A DNA stretch of 64,000 bases from Bog-159 sp963756605 (GCA_963756605.1 CAVWOT010000019.1:372001-436000), one strand, 5' to 3'; counted from the stretch's first letter, positions 43,423-53,251 are shown. The notes: generated by a model from the sequence alone, not told the origin. Made by a program: numbers and translations.

Positions 43423-44187
43423 TTACTTCTTCTCAGCCGAGTCGGGCTTCTTCATGAGCGCTTTGATTTCCGCGGGCAGATCGAAGCGGCCGGCGGGAAT
43501 ATCGGCGTTGTGCTTTACAGTCTGAATCTTCACCACGATCTCGGCGGTGGGAAGCTTCTGGTCGATGGTGTGCGCCGTCAAAATGCCGCTCTCATCGCGA
43601 TAATCGCTCATGGCCACCTCCGCGGTCACGTCGCCTTGCGGAGTAGTGATCGGCAGAATTACCTTCACCAGCAAGTTGGAGCTCTTATCGTAGTAACGCG
43701 TCTCAGCCGCCCCGGTATTAGGCGTGAGAAGCAGTTTGTAGCAGGGCTTGCCGCCTACATCTTCCGTTCCGGCAAGTTCGGCCTTCTTATAGAAATCGCG
43801 CCAGTGCGTCTCTATGTTCAGAGCGGAACTGCGCAGAGCCGCCGCGCGTTCGTCGCCTTCCTTGATGCGCGCGCCCTGCATGGCGTCGACCGCCCAGGCC
43901 ACCTCGCCATCGGTTCCTTCTTCGAATTTGCCCGGCCCGGCCGAGAAATCCACCAGCGTGTAAGACTTGTCGGGCGCGGCACGATAACTGGTGAGCGCCC
44001 CGCTCATCCCCATGACTTCCACCGTTCCTGTGGCCATTTCGGTCGTAATCTTCTCATACGCGGCCCGGCCGCCGGTGGCTTCCACGAATTTGTCCAGGAC
44101 GGCCTCCGGTTTGACGTCGTCGGCTGCCATGGCAACCGAGGCCAACAGCAGCACGGCCGGTAAGGCGATGCGCAAGCGCGAGATCAT
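43423..44187 (-). CDS. LolA-like/outer-membrane lipoprotein-sorting-like periplasmic protein
   Basis: 254 aa from the ATG at 44187, giving a signal peptide (RLRIALPAVLLLASVAMA). The mature protein starts with a helix (EAVLDKFVEATGGRAAYEKI) and continues as an antiparallel beta sheet typical of LolA/LolB-like folds (YTLVDFSAGPGKFEEGTDGEVAWAVD ... KPCYKLLLTP ... VEVAM). The function is probably envelope-related binding; true lipoprotein sorting is not shown. Confidence 0.75.
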   Translation of the reverse strand: MISRLRIALPAVLLLASVAMAADDVKPEAVLDKFVEATGGRAAYEKITTEMATGTVEVMGMSGALTSYRAAPDKSYTLVDFSAGPGKFEEGTDGEVAWAVDAMQGARIKEGDERAAALRSSALNIETHWRDFYKKAELAGTEDVGGKPCYKLLLTPNTGAAETRYYDKSSNLLVKVILPITTPQGDVTAEVAMSDYRDESGILTAHTIDQKLPTAEIVVKIQTVKHNADIPAGRFDLPAEIKALMKKPDSAEKK

Positions 44188-44305
44188 AGCTTTGGTTTCC
44201 TCTCGTTTCACTGTAGCTCCATTTCGCGTAACACGGCAGGGTCGACGCGGAACCCGCGTCTGTTCGCCCTGCTCATCTACCATACGATGTAAGAGTGCGG
44301 GAAGT

Positions 44306-46738
44306 TCAATCCTGGCGCAGAGCGTTCACCGGATCGATGTTGGTGGCACGCCATGCCGGAAGCAGGCTGGCAAGTTGTGCGACGGCTACCAGAAACAGGG
44401 CTACGCACGCGAAGGTCAGCGGGTCGCTAGCTTTTACATCGAACAGCAGGGTCGCCAGCAGCCGGGTCAGCAGCAGCGATCCGGCCATGCCGATCGCCAG
44501 GCCCGCCGCGGTGAGCCAAAGGCTGTGACGAAGCACCAGCCACAAGATGTTCACGCCGCGCGCGCCCAGCGCCATACGCACGCCCATTTCGTGGACGCGC
44601 TGCGCGACCGAATACGACATGACGCCATAGATACCGACGCCGGCCAGCAAAAGCGCCACGGCTGCGAAAATTTCCAGCAGGAACATCGAGAGACGGCGCC
44701 GCGCCACAGACTCCGCCATCAGCTCCTGCATGGTACGGATGCGATACACCGGCAGATCCGGATCGAGTGCCGCTACCTGCTTTTGAACGGCGTTGGCGAG
44801 CAAGCGCGGATCGGCCGCGGTGTGGATCGCCAGGCTCATCGAGTGAAGAGTGAACGACGTCTGGTCGTAAGGCCAGTAGAACTCCACGCGCGACGGAGAT
44901 TCGAGTGTGCGGTATCGCACGTGGCGCACCACGCCGACCACTACGCGCCACGGAGCGTCATTGCCAAAATTCTTAATGCGCCGGCCGATGGCGTCCTGAT
45001 GCGGCCAATAGGTTTTGGCCAGCGTCTCGTCCACGATCGCAACAGGCGCGGACGTTACCGTATCGCGCTGGTCGAAATAGCGGCCGCGTACCAGCGAAAT
45101 CCCCATCGCTTCGAAGTAGCCGGGCGCAACGGGACGCTGATCGGCCTCCGGCGTGCGCTCCTTTTCCGGAACGGCCTGCGTATCGATGGCAGTGGTGCCC
45201 GACCAGCCTACGCCGGTGAGGGGCACCCCGGTTACTGCTCCAGCGGCATCTACTCCGGGCAATGCGCGTACGCGCGCCAGCACCTCGCGAAAGAAAACGC
45301 GGGTCTGTTCCGGCTTCGCGTAAGTCTGCTCGGGTAGGGAAACACGCATGGTTAGCACACCGCTAGGACGAAAACCGGCGTCCACGTCCTCGAGCCGCAG
45401 AAAGCTGCGGATCAGCAAACCGGATCCGGCCAACAGCGCCAGCGAGAGCGCCAATTCTCCTACGATCAGCGCGCCGCGCAGGCGTTCAGAAGCGGCGCTC
45501 ACGCCGCCGCGGCCGCCTTCCTTCAGGGTGTCGTAGGTGGTGCGCCGGATAGACTGAAACGCCGGCGCGAGGCCGAACAAAATGCCGGTCGCAACGGAGA
45601 CCAGCAGGGTGAACAGGAGAACGGTGGGATTCATCCTGGTTTCGGCCACGCGGGGAAAACTGGTGGCACTGGCGGCAATCAGCAGACGGAGCGCGCCACT
45701 GGCGAGCACCAGGCCGGCCACACCTCCGGCAAGTGCCAGCAGCAGGCTTTCGGTCAACAACTGGCGTATGAGCCGCCAACGTCCGATGCCCAGAGCCTGC
45801 CGCACGGCGATCTCGCGTTGGCGGGCCGACGCGCGTGCCAGCAACAGATTGGCCACGTTGCCGCAAGCGATCAGCAGCACCAGCGTAACCGCGCCCAGCA
45901 TCACCCAAAGCGCTACCTTGATGTCGCCGATCTGCTGGTCGAGGAGTGGGACCAGCAGCACTTTGAAGTTGTAATCTTTATATGGGTAATCGGGATTCTG
46001 CTCGATAATGCGGCGCGACACGGCGGCCATGTCAGTCCGCGCTTGCTGAAGGCTCAGACCGGTTTTAACGCGCGCAATCACGCTCAAACCGTGGCTGCCG
46101 CGATTGTCCGGCGTGAGATCGGCCGCGGAAAACGCCAGCGGCGTCCACACTTCTGCCTCGCGCGGCATTTCAAAGCGCGGCGGCAACACCCCGATGATTT
46201 CGCTGCTCTGGCCGTTCATGATCAGCTTCCGCCCCAAAACCGCGCGATCGGCCCCGAAACGCCGCCGCCATAACCCATCGCTCAGCAGCACCACATGCTC
46301 GTGGCCGGCGCGGCCTTCCTCCGGCAGAAACACCCGGCCGAGTTGCGCCCCGACGCCCAACAGCCGGAAGAAATCCACCGAAACCACAGCAGCTTGGATG
46401 CGCTCCGGCAGGCCGCCGATATTGATGTTGTAGCTGGCATCGTCGATCGCGGCGATTTCGGAGAACGATCGGTTCTGCTTCAGGTCCATGAACTCCGGCG
46501 CAGACACCGAATTCTGATCGTTGGGGATGCCGATGCCCGTAAAGCGCATCCAAAGTTGCACCAATTGGCCGGGTTCCTTGTAGGGCAGCGGCTTCAGGAT
46601 GACCGCGTCGACCACGCTGAAGATAGCCGTTGTGGCGCCGATCCCCAAGGCCAGCGCGAGGACCGCGACCATCGTGAAACCGGGACTGCGCCGGAGGATG
46701 CGCAGCGCATAACGGATATCTTGGAGGACGAAATCCAT
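44306..46738 (-). CDS. ADOP/MacB-like ABC permease without PadR partner
   Basis: 810 aa with the same two-fold MacB-core plus FtsX layout as the other two (DIRYALRILRRSPGFTMVAVLALALGIG at the start; VGIYGVMSYSVAQRVHEMGVRMALGA near the end). It lacks the charged ~80-residue N-terminal extension, and no PadR or ATPase gene is adjacent. It lies 46 bp downstream of an M20 amidohydrolase gene on the same strand. Confidence 0.9.
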   Translation of the reverse strand: MDFVLQDIRYALRILRRSPGFTMVAVLALALGIGATTAIFSVVDAVILKPLPYKEPGQLVQLWMRFTGIGIPNDQNSVSAPEFMDLKQNRSFSEIAAIDDASYNINIGGLPERIQAAVVSVDFFRLLGVGAQLGRVFLPEEGRAGHEHVVLLSDGLWRRRFGADRAVLGRKLIMNGQSSEIIGVLPPRFEMPREAEVWTPLAFSAADLTPDNRGSHGLSVIARVKTGLSLQQARTDMAAVSRRIIEQNPDYPYKDYNFKVLLVPLLDQQIGDIKVALWVMLGAVTLVLLIACGNVANLLLARASARQREIAVRQALGIGRWRLIRQLLTESLLLALAGGVAGLVLASGALRLLIAASATSFPRVAETRMNPTVLLFTLLVSVATGILFGLAPAFQSIRRTTYDTLKEGGRGGVSAASERLRGALIVGELALSLALLAGSGLLIRSFLRLEDVDAGFRPSGVLTMRVSLPEQTYAKPEQTRVFFREVLARVRALPGVDAAGAVTGVPLTGVGWSGTTAIDTQAVPEKERTPEADQRPVAPGYFEAMGISLVRGRYFDQRDTVTSAPVAIVDETLAKTYWPHQDAIGRRIKNFGNDAPWRVVVGVVRHVRYRTLESPSRVEFYWPYDQTSFTLHSMSLAIHTAADPRLLANAVQKQVAALDPDLPVYRIRTMQELMAESVARRRLSMFLLEIFAAVALLLAGVGIYGVMSYSVAQRVHEMGVRMALGARGVNILWLVLRHSLWLTAAGLAIGMAGSLLLTRLLATLLFDVKASDPLTFACVALFLVAVAQLASLLPAWRATNIDPVNALRQD

Positions 46739-46784
46739 GAGTAGTGTTACGGGGCGAGACGAGAAAGGTTACACGGTCCGCTGG

Positions 46785-48248
46785 TCACTGCCGGTAATCG
46801 AGCGGCGGCTTCTGCGCCGCCGGAATCTCCGACTTATATTTCTTACCCGTCATTTGCCGCAAGAAATCCTTCCTGGCATCCGCCACCAGTTGCGGATCCA
46901 AAAACAGATCCGCGCCCGTGATCGCGAGCGCCCTGGCCGCCACCAGCATCCCCTTCTGGCCCGCGCTCATACCGGCGCACGCGGTAGCTTGCCACGTGTG
47001 CGGCACCACTCCGGGAACAAACGTCGCACCCGTGAAGCCGATCGTCGGCACGTTCCAACTAACGTCGCCCACGTCCGTGGATGCCGCCGGCTCGTTCGGA
47101 TCGAAAGGCCGCAGCGGCTGAACGGCAGCAGTCAAATCGGGATCCCGCGCGCCGCCCGGCGGCAGGCTCTTTTGCAATTCCTCGGCAAAATGCCTCTCTT
47201 CAGCCGTGTATGAGAAGCCGCCGACCTCCTCCAGGTTCCGCTGCGCCACTTTCGCCAAGGCATCGTTGGCCACTATGTTGGTATCACTGCCGAGTATTTT
47301 CGTGTCCAGGGTAGTCTCGGTCATCAACGCGGCGCCCTGGCCGATCTTCACGATGCGCGCCCAGATCCCATCGAGTGCTTCGAGCGACGGGCTGCGCGCA
47401 TACAGGAAAAGCTCCGCGGTATCGGGAACAATGTTGGGGGCCGCGCCGCCATTGCTGACAATGTAGTGAATGCGTGCGTTGCTCGGCATATGCTCGCGCA
47501 TGAACTCGATACCCGTGCCCATCAGCATCACCGCGTCAAGCGCCGATCGGCCGCGCTCCGGCGCGAAAGCCGCATGCGCGGCGGTGCCATGGAACAGAAA
47601 CTTGGCCGAGGTAATGGCCAGCGCGCCGCCGTTGGTGACGGAATTGCGATCGGCCGGATGCCAGTGCAACACCACATCCACATCGCGAAACAGCCCGGCT
47701 CTGACCATATAGACTTTGCCGTCGCCGCCCTCTTCGGCGGGCGTGCCGTAGTAGCGCAAAGTCCCCGCCACGTGATTCTTTTCCAGGTACTCTTTGAGAG
47801 CTACCGCTGCCAGGGCCGCGCCTGCGCCCAGTAGATTGTGACCGCAGCCGTGCCCCGGCGCTCCGGCGGCCACGGGTTGGCGGTCGGGCACGGCCGCTTG
47901 CGAAAGTCCGGGCAGCGCGTCGAATTCGCCCAGAACGCCGATGATGGGCCGGCCTTCGCCGTAAGTCGCAATGAATGCGGTGGGCTCGTCCGCCATACCT
48001 GCCTCCAAGCGGAAACCGGCATCCTTAAGCGCGCGCTGTAACAGCGCCGAACTCTTCTCTTCGTGGTAACCCAACTCAGCGTATTCCCAGATGGTCTTGG
48101 AAGCCTGGGTGTACTCCGCTTTGTGCTGCTCAACCAGCGTCAGGATCTGCTGGTGAACGGACGCCTGCTGTCCGGTTGCCTCAGGAAGCGAAATCGCGCA
48201 CAGCAGAACCACCGCAACCGCGATGAGAACCGAATGGATTCGTACCAT
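46785..48248 (-). CDS. Exported M20 family amidohydrolase (AbgB/HmrA-like)
   Basis: 487 aa with a signal peptide (VLIAVAVVLLCAISLPEATG). M20 features: ELGYHEEKSS, GVLGEFDALPG, GHGCGHNLLGAG with the metal-binding Cys/His, and PAEEGGDGK with the catalytic Glu. A dimerisation domain follows (TNGGALAITSAKFLFHG). Likely hydrolyses N-acyl or aminobenzoyl amino acids in the periplasm; AbgB cleaves p-aminobenzoyl-glutamate. Confidence 0.88.
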   Translation of the reverse strand: MVRIHSVLIAVAVVLLCAISLPEATGQQASVHQQILTLVEQHKAEYTQASKTIWEYAELGYHEEKSSALLQRALKDAGFRLEAGMADEPTAFIATYGEGRPIIGVLGEFDALPGLSQAAVPDRQPVAAGAPGHGCGHNLLGAGAALAAVALKEYLEKNHVAGTLRYYGTPAEEGGDGKVYMVRAGLFRDVDVVLHWHPADRNSVTNGGALAITSAKFLFHGTAAHAAFAPERGRSALDAVMLMGTGIEFMREHMPSNARIHYIVSNGGAAPNIVPDTAELFLYARSPSLEALDGIWARIVKIGQGAALMTETTLDTKILGSDTNIVANDALAKVAQRNLEEVGGFSYTAEERHFAEELQKSLPPGGARDPDLTAAVQPLRPFDPNEPAASTDVGDVSWNVPTIGFTGATFVPGVVPHTWQATACAGMSAGQKGMLVAARALAITGADLFLDPQLVADARKDFLRQMTGKKYKSEIPAAQKPPLDYRQ

Positions 48249-48276
48249 CCGGATAGTCTAACTCTAACAAGCGCGT

Positions 48277-50412
48277 CTACTCTTGGCCGGGACCGAACGG
48301 AACCTCCACGGTGGCGACCGCCTCAACGGCTTTGCCGGCCAGCGTGACCGGCTTATATACGTAGCTCTTCACTGCGTTCACCGCCGCCGGCACCAGCAGC
48401 GGATGCCCGCTTATGACCGTCGTCTCCTTCACAGTCCCATCCGTCCCGATGCGCACCTGCAGCCTCACGACTCCCCCGATGCGCGCCATTTTTGCCAGGG
48501 GCGGATAAATAGGCGGCGACGATCGCAGGAGCATGCCGGCGGCAACACCCGTGCCGATGTGAACCACGCCCGGGCCAGCGGGCACTCCTGCCGCAGCATT
48601 ACCAAGCCCCTCAACCCCTTCCATCAAATCGGACCACTCGCGGTTCTGCGGTTCCAAAGCTTGCGCGTGGGTGACCAGTTCGGTCGCGGTCGCCCGCAGC
48701 GCCGCCATGTCCCAATGATCGGCGCCTGTGAGCGCCTTCATCGTGGCGTCGTTGACGAATTGGCGCGCTACCGCGCCCACTAACACCGGATCGCTCGATG
48801 CCTGCAACCTGCTTCGGACCCTGGCGGCGAGGGCCGGATCGTGGAGTCCACCCCGCTGCGCGCCCAGGTCGCAATTGAACTCCAACAACAAGGCATACAG
48901 CATAGCGAGCGGCCCGGTTTCGTGCGCCGGGTCCAGTTGCCGGGCGCGCTCGAGCAGATCCATTCCTTCCGCGGTGCTGCCTTCGCCCAAAGCGCGCGCC
49001 GCATTGGCTAGTACGCGGGCATCGTCCGGGTGCAAGTTGACCTGAGCTAACCACCGGCTCCGCGCCACACCAAATGCGATAAAATCCGCCGCATTTCCTT
49101 CGCTCGGGAATATGGACGCGGACTGATAGCCGTGAAGCGCGGATTCCGGATGATGATCGATCAACCATAGCACTAGCGAAACGCGCTGCTCATGCATCTC
49201 GTGGGCCCAGTAATAATGCAACAATTTCGAGCGAGCCGTCTCATCCTCCGGATTGACGGCCAGTTGTTGCTCCATTTGGGCGGCTTCCTCGGCGCTGGTC
49301 GTGTCCGGCCGTATGCCGTCTGAGCGAAAGCCAAACCAGGCGGCGCCCGCATCCGCTGCGGGATTCGTAGCCTGGGCGCGCGCGACACTTTGCAGATCTA
49401 CCGCGAGCGAGATCCAGATTATCGCCGCGGCAACCGGCAGCAGGGTCGCGCAGGCCAGTTTGCCCAAACGCCCGCTGGGTAGTGTGCGCATAACCATTAT
49501 GCGGCGGATACGACGGGAGACCAGTTGTCCATTGATGGCGGAGACGTTCCAGATGACCCGCCTCCGGAACCCTGCCATGCCGGACGCCACCTCCAGCAAG
49601 ACCCGGGCATAGCTTTGGGCGTTGCCCGCGACCGCCAATGCCGCATCGTCGGCCGCATGCTCGGCCAGCACAGCTACGCGGCGCTCCAGCCACCACGCCA
49701 GGGGATGAAACCAGAACAGGCATCTGTTGATCGCGGCCACCAGGCCAATCAACGGGTCGCGGCGGCGCGCGTGTGCCAGTTCGTGTGCCAGCACCAGTCT
49801 TATCTTGTCCGCCGTCCAGCCGCGCCAATCGGCCGGAAAGAGCACCCGCACGCGTTTCAAACCAGCCGTGATGGGAACCCGCACGCGTTCCGATTCCTCG
49901 ATCCGGGTATCGGTTCCCGAGCTGGCAATCAGATCGAAGTGCCTCCATAAATCGGGCGCTATCGATCGGGCACCTTGCTGCAAGCGCCGCGTCATCCACA
50001 GGCTCCACGCGAGTTGGACGCCGAAGATGGCGACGCCGGCGAGATACGAGATTCCAAGGTAGACGGGCCACCCAGGCGTTGGAACCGGGCGTGCGATGCG
50101 CAGCGAAACAGGGGGTTCCGATATGCTGCGCGCCACACCCGCCGGTGGCGCGGCTGTGAAAGTGGCCGCCGAGGCAGGCGCGGAACGATGCAGCACGTAT
50201 ACGTACGCCGCGGGCACGACCGGGTGCAGCAGCGGCAGCACAAGCATGCCGGCTACCACCGCGGTCCATAGCGTATGCTGCGCGGCCGCATTGCGGTGCA
50301 GAAAAAGAGTGAGCAATCCAGCCATTCCCGCCAGGACCACCGCACGCACGGATGCATCTGCCAGGCAGTTCAATAGCTCGCGTGAAATTCCGTTCCATTC
50401 GTACCAGTTCAT
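48277..50412 (-). CDS. M56 (BlaR1/MecR1-like) membrane metalloprotease with TonB C-terminal domain
   Basis: 711 aa. Four N-terminal membrane segments surround an M56 domain with the zinc site HELAHARR and the third ligand region AEHAADDAAL. Instead of a penicillin-binding sensor domain, the C-terminal half has a helical TPR-like region and a TonB box domain (YPPLAKMARIGGVVRLQVRIGTDG ... VKSYVYKPV). It is translationally coupled to BlaI by an ATGA overlap (50409-50412). It should cleave BlaI on an unknown envelope signal; the loss of the beta-lactam sensor argues for a different stimulus. Confidence 0.92.
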   Translation of the reverse strand: MNWYEWNGISRELLNCLADASVRAVVLAGMAGLLTLFLHRNAAAQHTLWTAVVAGMLVLPLLHPVVPAAYVYVLHRSAPASAATFTAAPPAGVARSISEPPVSLRIARPVPTPGWPVYLGISYLAGVAIFGVQLAWSLWMTRRLQQGARSIAPDLWRHFDLIASSGTDTRIEESERVRVPITAGLKRVRVLFPADWRGWTADKIRLVLAHELAHARRRDPLIGLVAAINRCLFWFHPLAWWLERRVAVLAEHAADDAALAVAGNAQSYARVLLEVASGMAGFRRRVIWNVSAINGQLVSRRIRRIMVMRTLPSGRLGKLACATLLPVAAAIIWISLAVDLQSVARAQATNPAADAGAAWFGFRSDGIRPDTTSAEEAAQMEQQLAVNPEDETARSKLLHYYWAHEMHEQRVSLVLWLIDHHPESALHGYQSASIFPSEGNAADFIAFGVARSRWLAQVNLHPDDARVLANAARALGEGSTAEGMDLLERARQLDPAHETGPLAMLYALLLEFNCDLGAQRGGLHDPALAARVRSRLQASSDPVLVGAVARQFVNDATMKALTGADHWDMAALRATATELVTHAQALEPQNREWSDLMEGVEGLGNAAAGVPAGPGVVHIGTGVAAGMLLRSSPPIYPPLAKMARIGGVVRLQVRIGTDGTVKETTVISGHPLLVPAAVNAVKSYVYKPVTLAGKAVEAVATVEVPFGPGQE

Positions 50413-50810
50413 TTTGGACCTCCTTTTCGGCCCGTCTCGATCTCCTCGGCCAAGCGGCGCAATTGTGCCGTGTCGAGCACATCGTTATCCACCATGCCGG
50501 CGATCAATTGCTCGGCCGATCCGGCGCAAAACCGCGCGATGATCTGCCGCACCGCCCGGATGGCCAGGTGGCGCGGCTCGACCACGCTCGAATACACGTA
50601 AGTTCTTCCCTCCACTACATGCCTGAGGTGCCCTTTCTTCTCCAGGCGTCCCAGCAGGGTGCGTACCGTGGATTCCTGCAGCGGGTGTTTGGGCAGCAGG
50701 TCCTGACGCACCTGCCCAGCGGTCGCCGCGCGGCGGCGCCAGACGCTGGACATGACGGCCTGTTCCAGGTCGGTGAAGGGACTGCGCAACGGTTTTTGTG
50801 TGCGACGCAT
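50409..50810 (-). CDS. BlaI/MecI/CopY family repressor
   Basis: 133 aa from the ATG at 50810. Winged helix at the N-terminus (FTDLEQAVMSSVWRRRAATAGQVRQDL ... STVRTLLGRLEKKGHLRH) and a C-terminal dimerisation helix. It represses its own operon and is cleaved by the M56 partner. A putative operator begins one base upstream of the ATG. A TTG at 50825 would extend it by five codons but would put the operator inside the gene. Confidence 0.9.
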   Translation of the reverse strand: MRRTQKPLRSPFTDLEQAVMSSVWRRRAATAGQVRQDLLPKHPLQESTVRTLLGRLEKKGHLRHVVEGRTYVYSSVVEPRHLAIRAVRQIIARFCAGSAEQLIAGMVDNDVLDTAQLRRLAEEIETGRKGGPK

Positions 50811-50831
50811 TGTAGCGCTACACAATGTAGC
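50811..50831. promoter_or_regulatory. Candidate BlaI operator
   Basis: Two overlapping palindromes: TGTAGCGCTACA (50811-50822), exact, and GCTACA-CAA-TGTAGC (50817-50831), 6-bp arms. Both contain the TACA/TGTA half-sites bound by BlaI/MecI proteins (spacing 2 and 3). They abut the blaI start, so binding would block the mRNA start. On the plus strand there is only the end of the amidase gene 65 bp away. Confidence 0.6.
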
Positions 50832-50874
50832 ATATGGAAATGGATTCCGTCAAGCGGGGGCCAGGCCGAGCCGT

Positions 50875-52407
50875 TTACGATATGCGGGGCAAAAACTTCG
50901 GGGGGCGGCGATGCCGCGTGGCCTGCTCGAAAGCATACGCCAGCTTGATCAGCAGGGCCTCGGAATTGGCTGCGCCGAAGAACGAGATGCCCACCGGCAG
51001 GCCGAAAGCAAAACCCGCGGGCACGTTGATATTCGGGTAGCCCGCCACGGCGGCCGGCGTGGAACTGCCGCCGGGAGCGTGATCGCCGTTGATCAGGTCG
51101 GTACACCAGGCGGGGCCGGCGGTGGGCGCGACCAACGCATCCAGGTGAAACTTCGCCATCACCGCATCGATGCCTTCGGTGCGCGCCAACTGGTGATCTT
51201 TTTCGAGCGCGTCCCGATATTCCTGGCTGGTCAGCGGACCCCTGGACTGCGCCTTGATCATGATATCCTGGCCGAAATACACCATCTCCTGTTCGCGATG
51301 GCTGTCGTTGAAGGCGATCACATCGGCCAGCGAGTGCACCGGCGCTTTAGGGCCCAACGCGCCGAGATACAGGTTCAGATCGTTCTTGAACTCGTAGCTG
51401 AGCACGATGGATTCGGAATCGTCGAACTTGCCGGCAGTCGGGATATCGGCGGGATCGACGACTTCGGCGCCGGCCCGCTTCATCTCCGCGATCGCGGCGT
51501 CAATCACCCGGTCTCCCTCTTCGCTGAAGCCGAAGAATTTGTCGCGCGCCACGCCGATGCGCGCGCCGCGCAGTCCGTTCGCGTCGAGCGATGTGGTATA
51601 GTCCAACCCGGTGAGCGCGCCCAGGAAAATGGCGGCATCGGCGACGGTGCGCGCCATGGGCCCGGCGGTATCCTGCGAATGCGCGATGGGAATGATGCCG
51701 GTGGCGGGAATCAAGCCCAACGTCGGTTTGATACCGACCACGCCATTGGTGGATGATGGGCACACGATGGAGCCGTCGGTTTCGGTACCGATGGCCAGCG
51801 CGCACAGGTTGGCCGAAACGGCTGCGCCCGATCCGGAGCTGGAACCGCAGGCGTTGCGGTCGAGCGCGTAAGGGTTGCGCGTCAGGCCGCCGCGTCCGCT
51901 CCAACCGCTGGTAGAGTGGCTGGACCGATAATTGGCCCATTCGCTGAGATTGGTTTTGCCCAATAGTACGGCGCCGGCGACGCGCAGCCGCCCGGCTACC
52001 ACGGAATCCCGTGCGGCGATGGAACCTCGCAGGGCCAGCGATCCGGCGGTGGTCATCATGCGGTCGGCGGTATCGATGTTGTCTTTGATCAGCACCGGAA
52101 CCCCGTGCAGCGGACCGCGCGGGCCTTTGGCTTTGCGCTCGGCATCCAAGGCGGCGGCGATGGCCAGGGCATCGGGGTTGAGTTCGATTACCGAGTTGAG
52201 CGCCGGTCCGCGCTTATCGATGGCGGCGATGCGATCGAGATAAGCTTGCGTCAGCGCGCGCGCGGTGAGGCTGCCGGCGGTCATACGCTTCTGCAAATCG
52301 GCCAGGGTGGCTTCTTCCAATTCGAATGCGGGCGACGCGGCTAAGGCACCGGCTGCCAGGGCTGCGGAACTGATCAGAGTGCGGCGGGTGAGATCCATTT
52401 TGATCAT
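50875..52407 (-). CDS. Exported amidase (amidase signature family)
   Basis: 510 aa. N-terminal Tat-like signal (DLTRRTLISSAALAAGALAASPA). Ser-Ser-Lys triad: Lys in VLIKDNID, Ser in CGSSSGSGAAV, with the loop GTETDGSIVCPSS. Substrate unknown; related proteins include GatA and 6-aminohexanoate-cyclic-dimer hydrolase-like enzymes. Starts at 52407 or 52398. The apbC gene ends 10 bp upstream, so they are likely co-transcribed. Confidence 0.88.
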   Translation of the reverse strand: MIKMDLTRRTLISSAALAAGALAASPAFELEEATLADLQKRMTAGSLTARALTQAYLDRIAAIDKRGPALNSVIELNPDALAIAAALDAERKAKGPRGPLHGVPVLIKDNIDTADRMMTTAGSLALRGSIAARDSVVAGRLRVAGAVLLGKTNLSEWANYRSSHSTSGWSGRGGLTRNPYALDRNACGSSSGSGAAVSANLCALAIGTETDGSIVCPSSTNGVVGIKPTLGLIPATGIIPIAHSQDTAGPMARTVADAAIFLGALTGLDYTTSLDANGLRGARIGVARDKFFGFSEEGDRVIDAAIAEMKRAGAEVVDPADIPTAGKFDDSESIVLSYEFKNDLNLYLGALGPKAPVHSLADVIAFNDSHREQEMVYFGQDIMIKAQSRGPLTSQEYRDALEKDHQLARTEGIDAVMAKFHLDALVAPTAGPAWCTDLINGDHAPGGSSTPAAVAGYPNINVPAGFAFGLPVGISFFGAANSEALLIKLAYAFEQATRHRRPPKFLPRIS

Positions 52408-52417
52408 CAGTCCATGA

Positions 52418-53251
52418 TTAATCGAGGATTTCGATGCGCGGTCCTTCCTGCGGACCGATCTCCTCAATGCGCGCGATGGTGTTGCGCGCCAGTTCCAGGA
52501 AACCCGCGCCAGGCTGGCCGTCGCCGGCGTCGAGCGCGACGGGTTTACCGCTGTCGCCGCCGACACGCACGGCGGGGTTGAGCGGTAATTCGCCCAGGAA
52601 ATGCACCTTCATCTCGGCTGCGGTGCGGCGGCCGCCGCCGTGGCTGAATACATCGATGCGCTCACCGCAGTGCGGGCAAATCAGGTAGCTCATGTTCTCC
52701 ACGATGCCCAGGATGGGTACGCGCACCTGGAAGAACATGTGGACAGCCTTGCGCGCGTCTTCGAGCGACACGTCGGACGGCGTAGTGACCACGATGGCGC
52801 CGGTGATGGGCGCGGTCTGGATGAGAGTGAGTTGCACATCGCCGGTACCGGGCGGCAGGTCGATCACCAGGTAATCGAGTTCGCCCCAATCCACGCCGCG
52901 CAAAAACTGCTGGATCACGCTGTGCAGCATCGGCCCGCGCCACACCAGCGGCTTGTCTCCGGGATTCAGAAAGCCCATGGACATCAGCTTCACGCCGAAT
53001 TGATCGAGGGGCTGGATGCGCTCGCCGTAAGCCATGGGCGTGCGATTGATGCCCATCATCAGCGGCACGTTCGGTCCGTACACGTCGGCGTCCATGAGGC
53101 CGGTGGGGTGGCCCAATTTGGCGAGCGAGACGGCCAGGTTCACGGCCACGGTGGTCTTGCCGACACCGCCTTTGCCGGAGCCGACCGCGATCAGATTCTT
53201 CACTCCAGGAATAGGCAACTTGGGCGGCTGCCCCGGCTGATTCGGACTCAT
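52418..53251 (-). CDS. apbC: Mrp/ApbC-type P-loop ATPase (Fe-S carrier)
   Basis: 277 aa. Deviant Walker A GSGKGGVGKTT, DADVYGPNVP and LVIDLPPGTGD are the Mrp/NBP35 signatures; the CPHCG motif holds the bridging Fe-S cysteines, followed by FSHGGG. The N-terminal MIP18 (DUF59) domain of many Mrp proteins is absent. Role: Fe-S cluster scaffold/carrier in the cytoplasm. Confidence 0.92.
   Translation of the reverse strand: MSPNQPGQPPKLPIPGVKNLIAVGSGKGGVGKTTVAVNLAVSLAKLGHPTGLMDADVYGPNVPLMMGINRTPMAYGERIQPLDQFGVKLMSMGFLNPGDKPLVWRGPMLHSVIQQFLRGVDWGELDYLVIDLPPGTGDVQLTLIQTAPITGAIVVTTPSDVSLEDARKAVHMFFQVRVPILGIVENMSYLICPHCGERIDVFSHGGGRRTAAEMKVHFLGELPLNPAVRVGGDSGKPVALDAGDGQPGAGFLELARNTIARIEEIGPQEGPRIEILD

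Noticed and set aside
43991..45337. A 448-codon plus-strand open frame opposite the second ADOP permease.
   Set aside because: Antisense of a well-conserved permease; composition is typical of a high-GC shadow frame.
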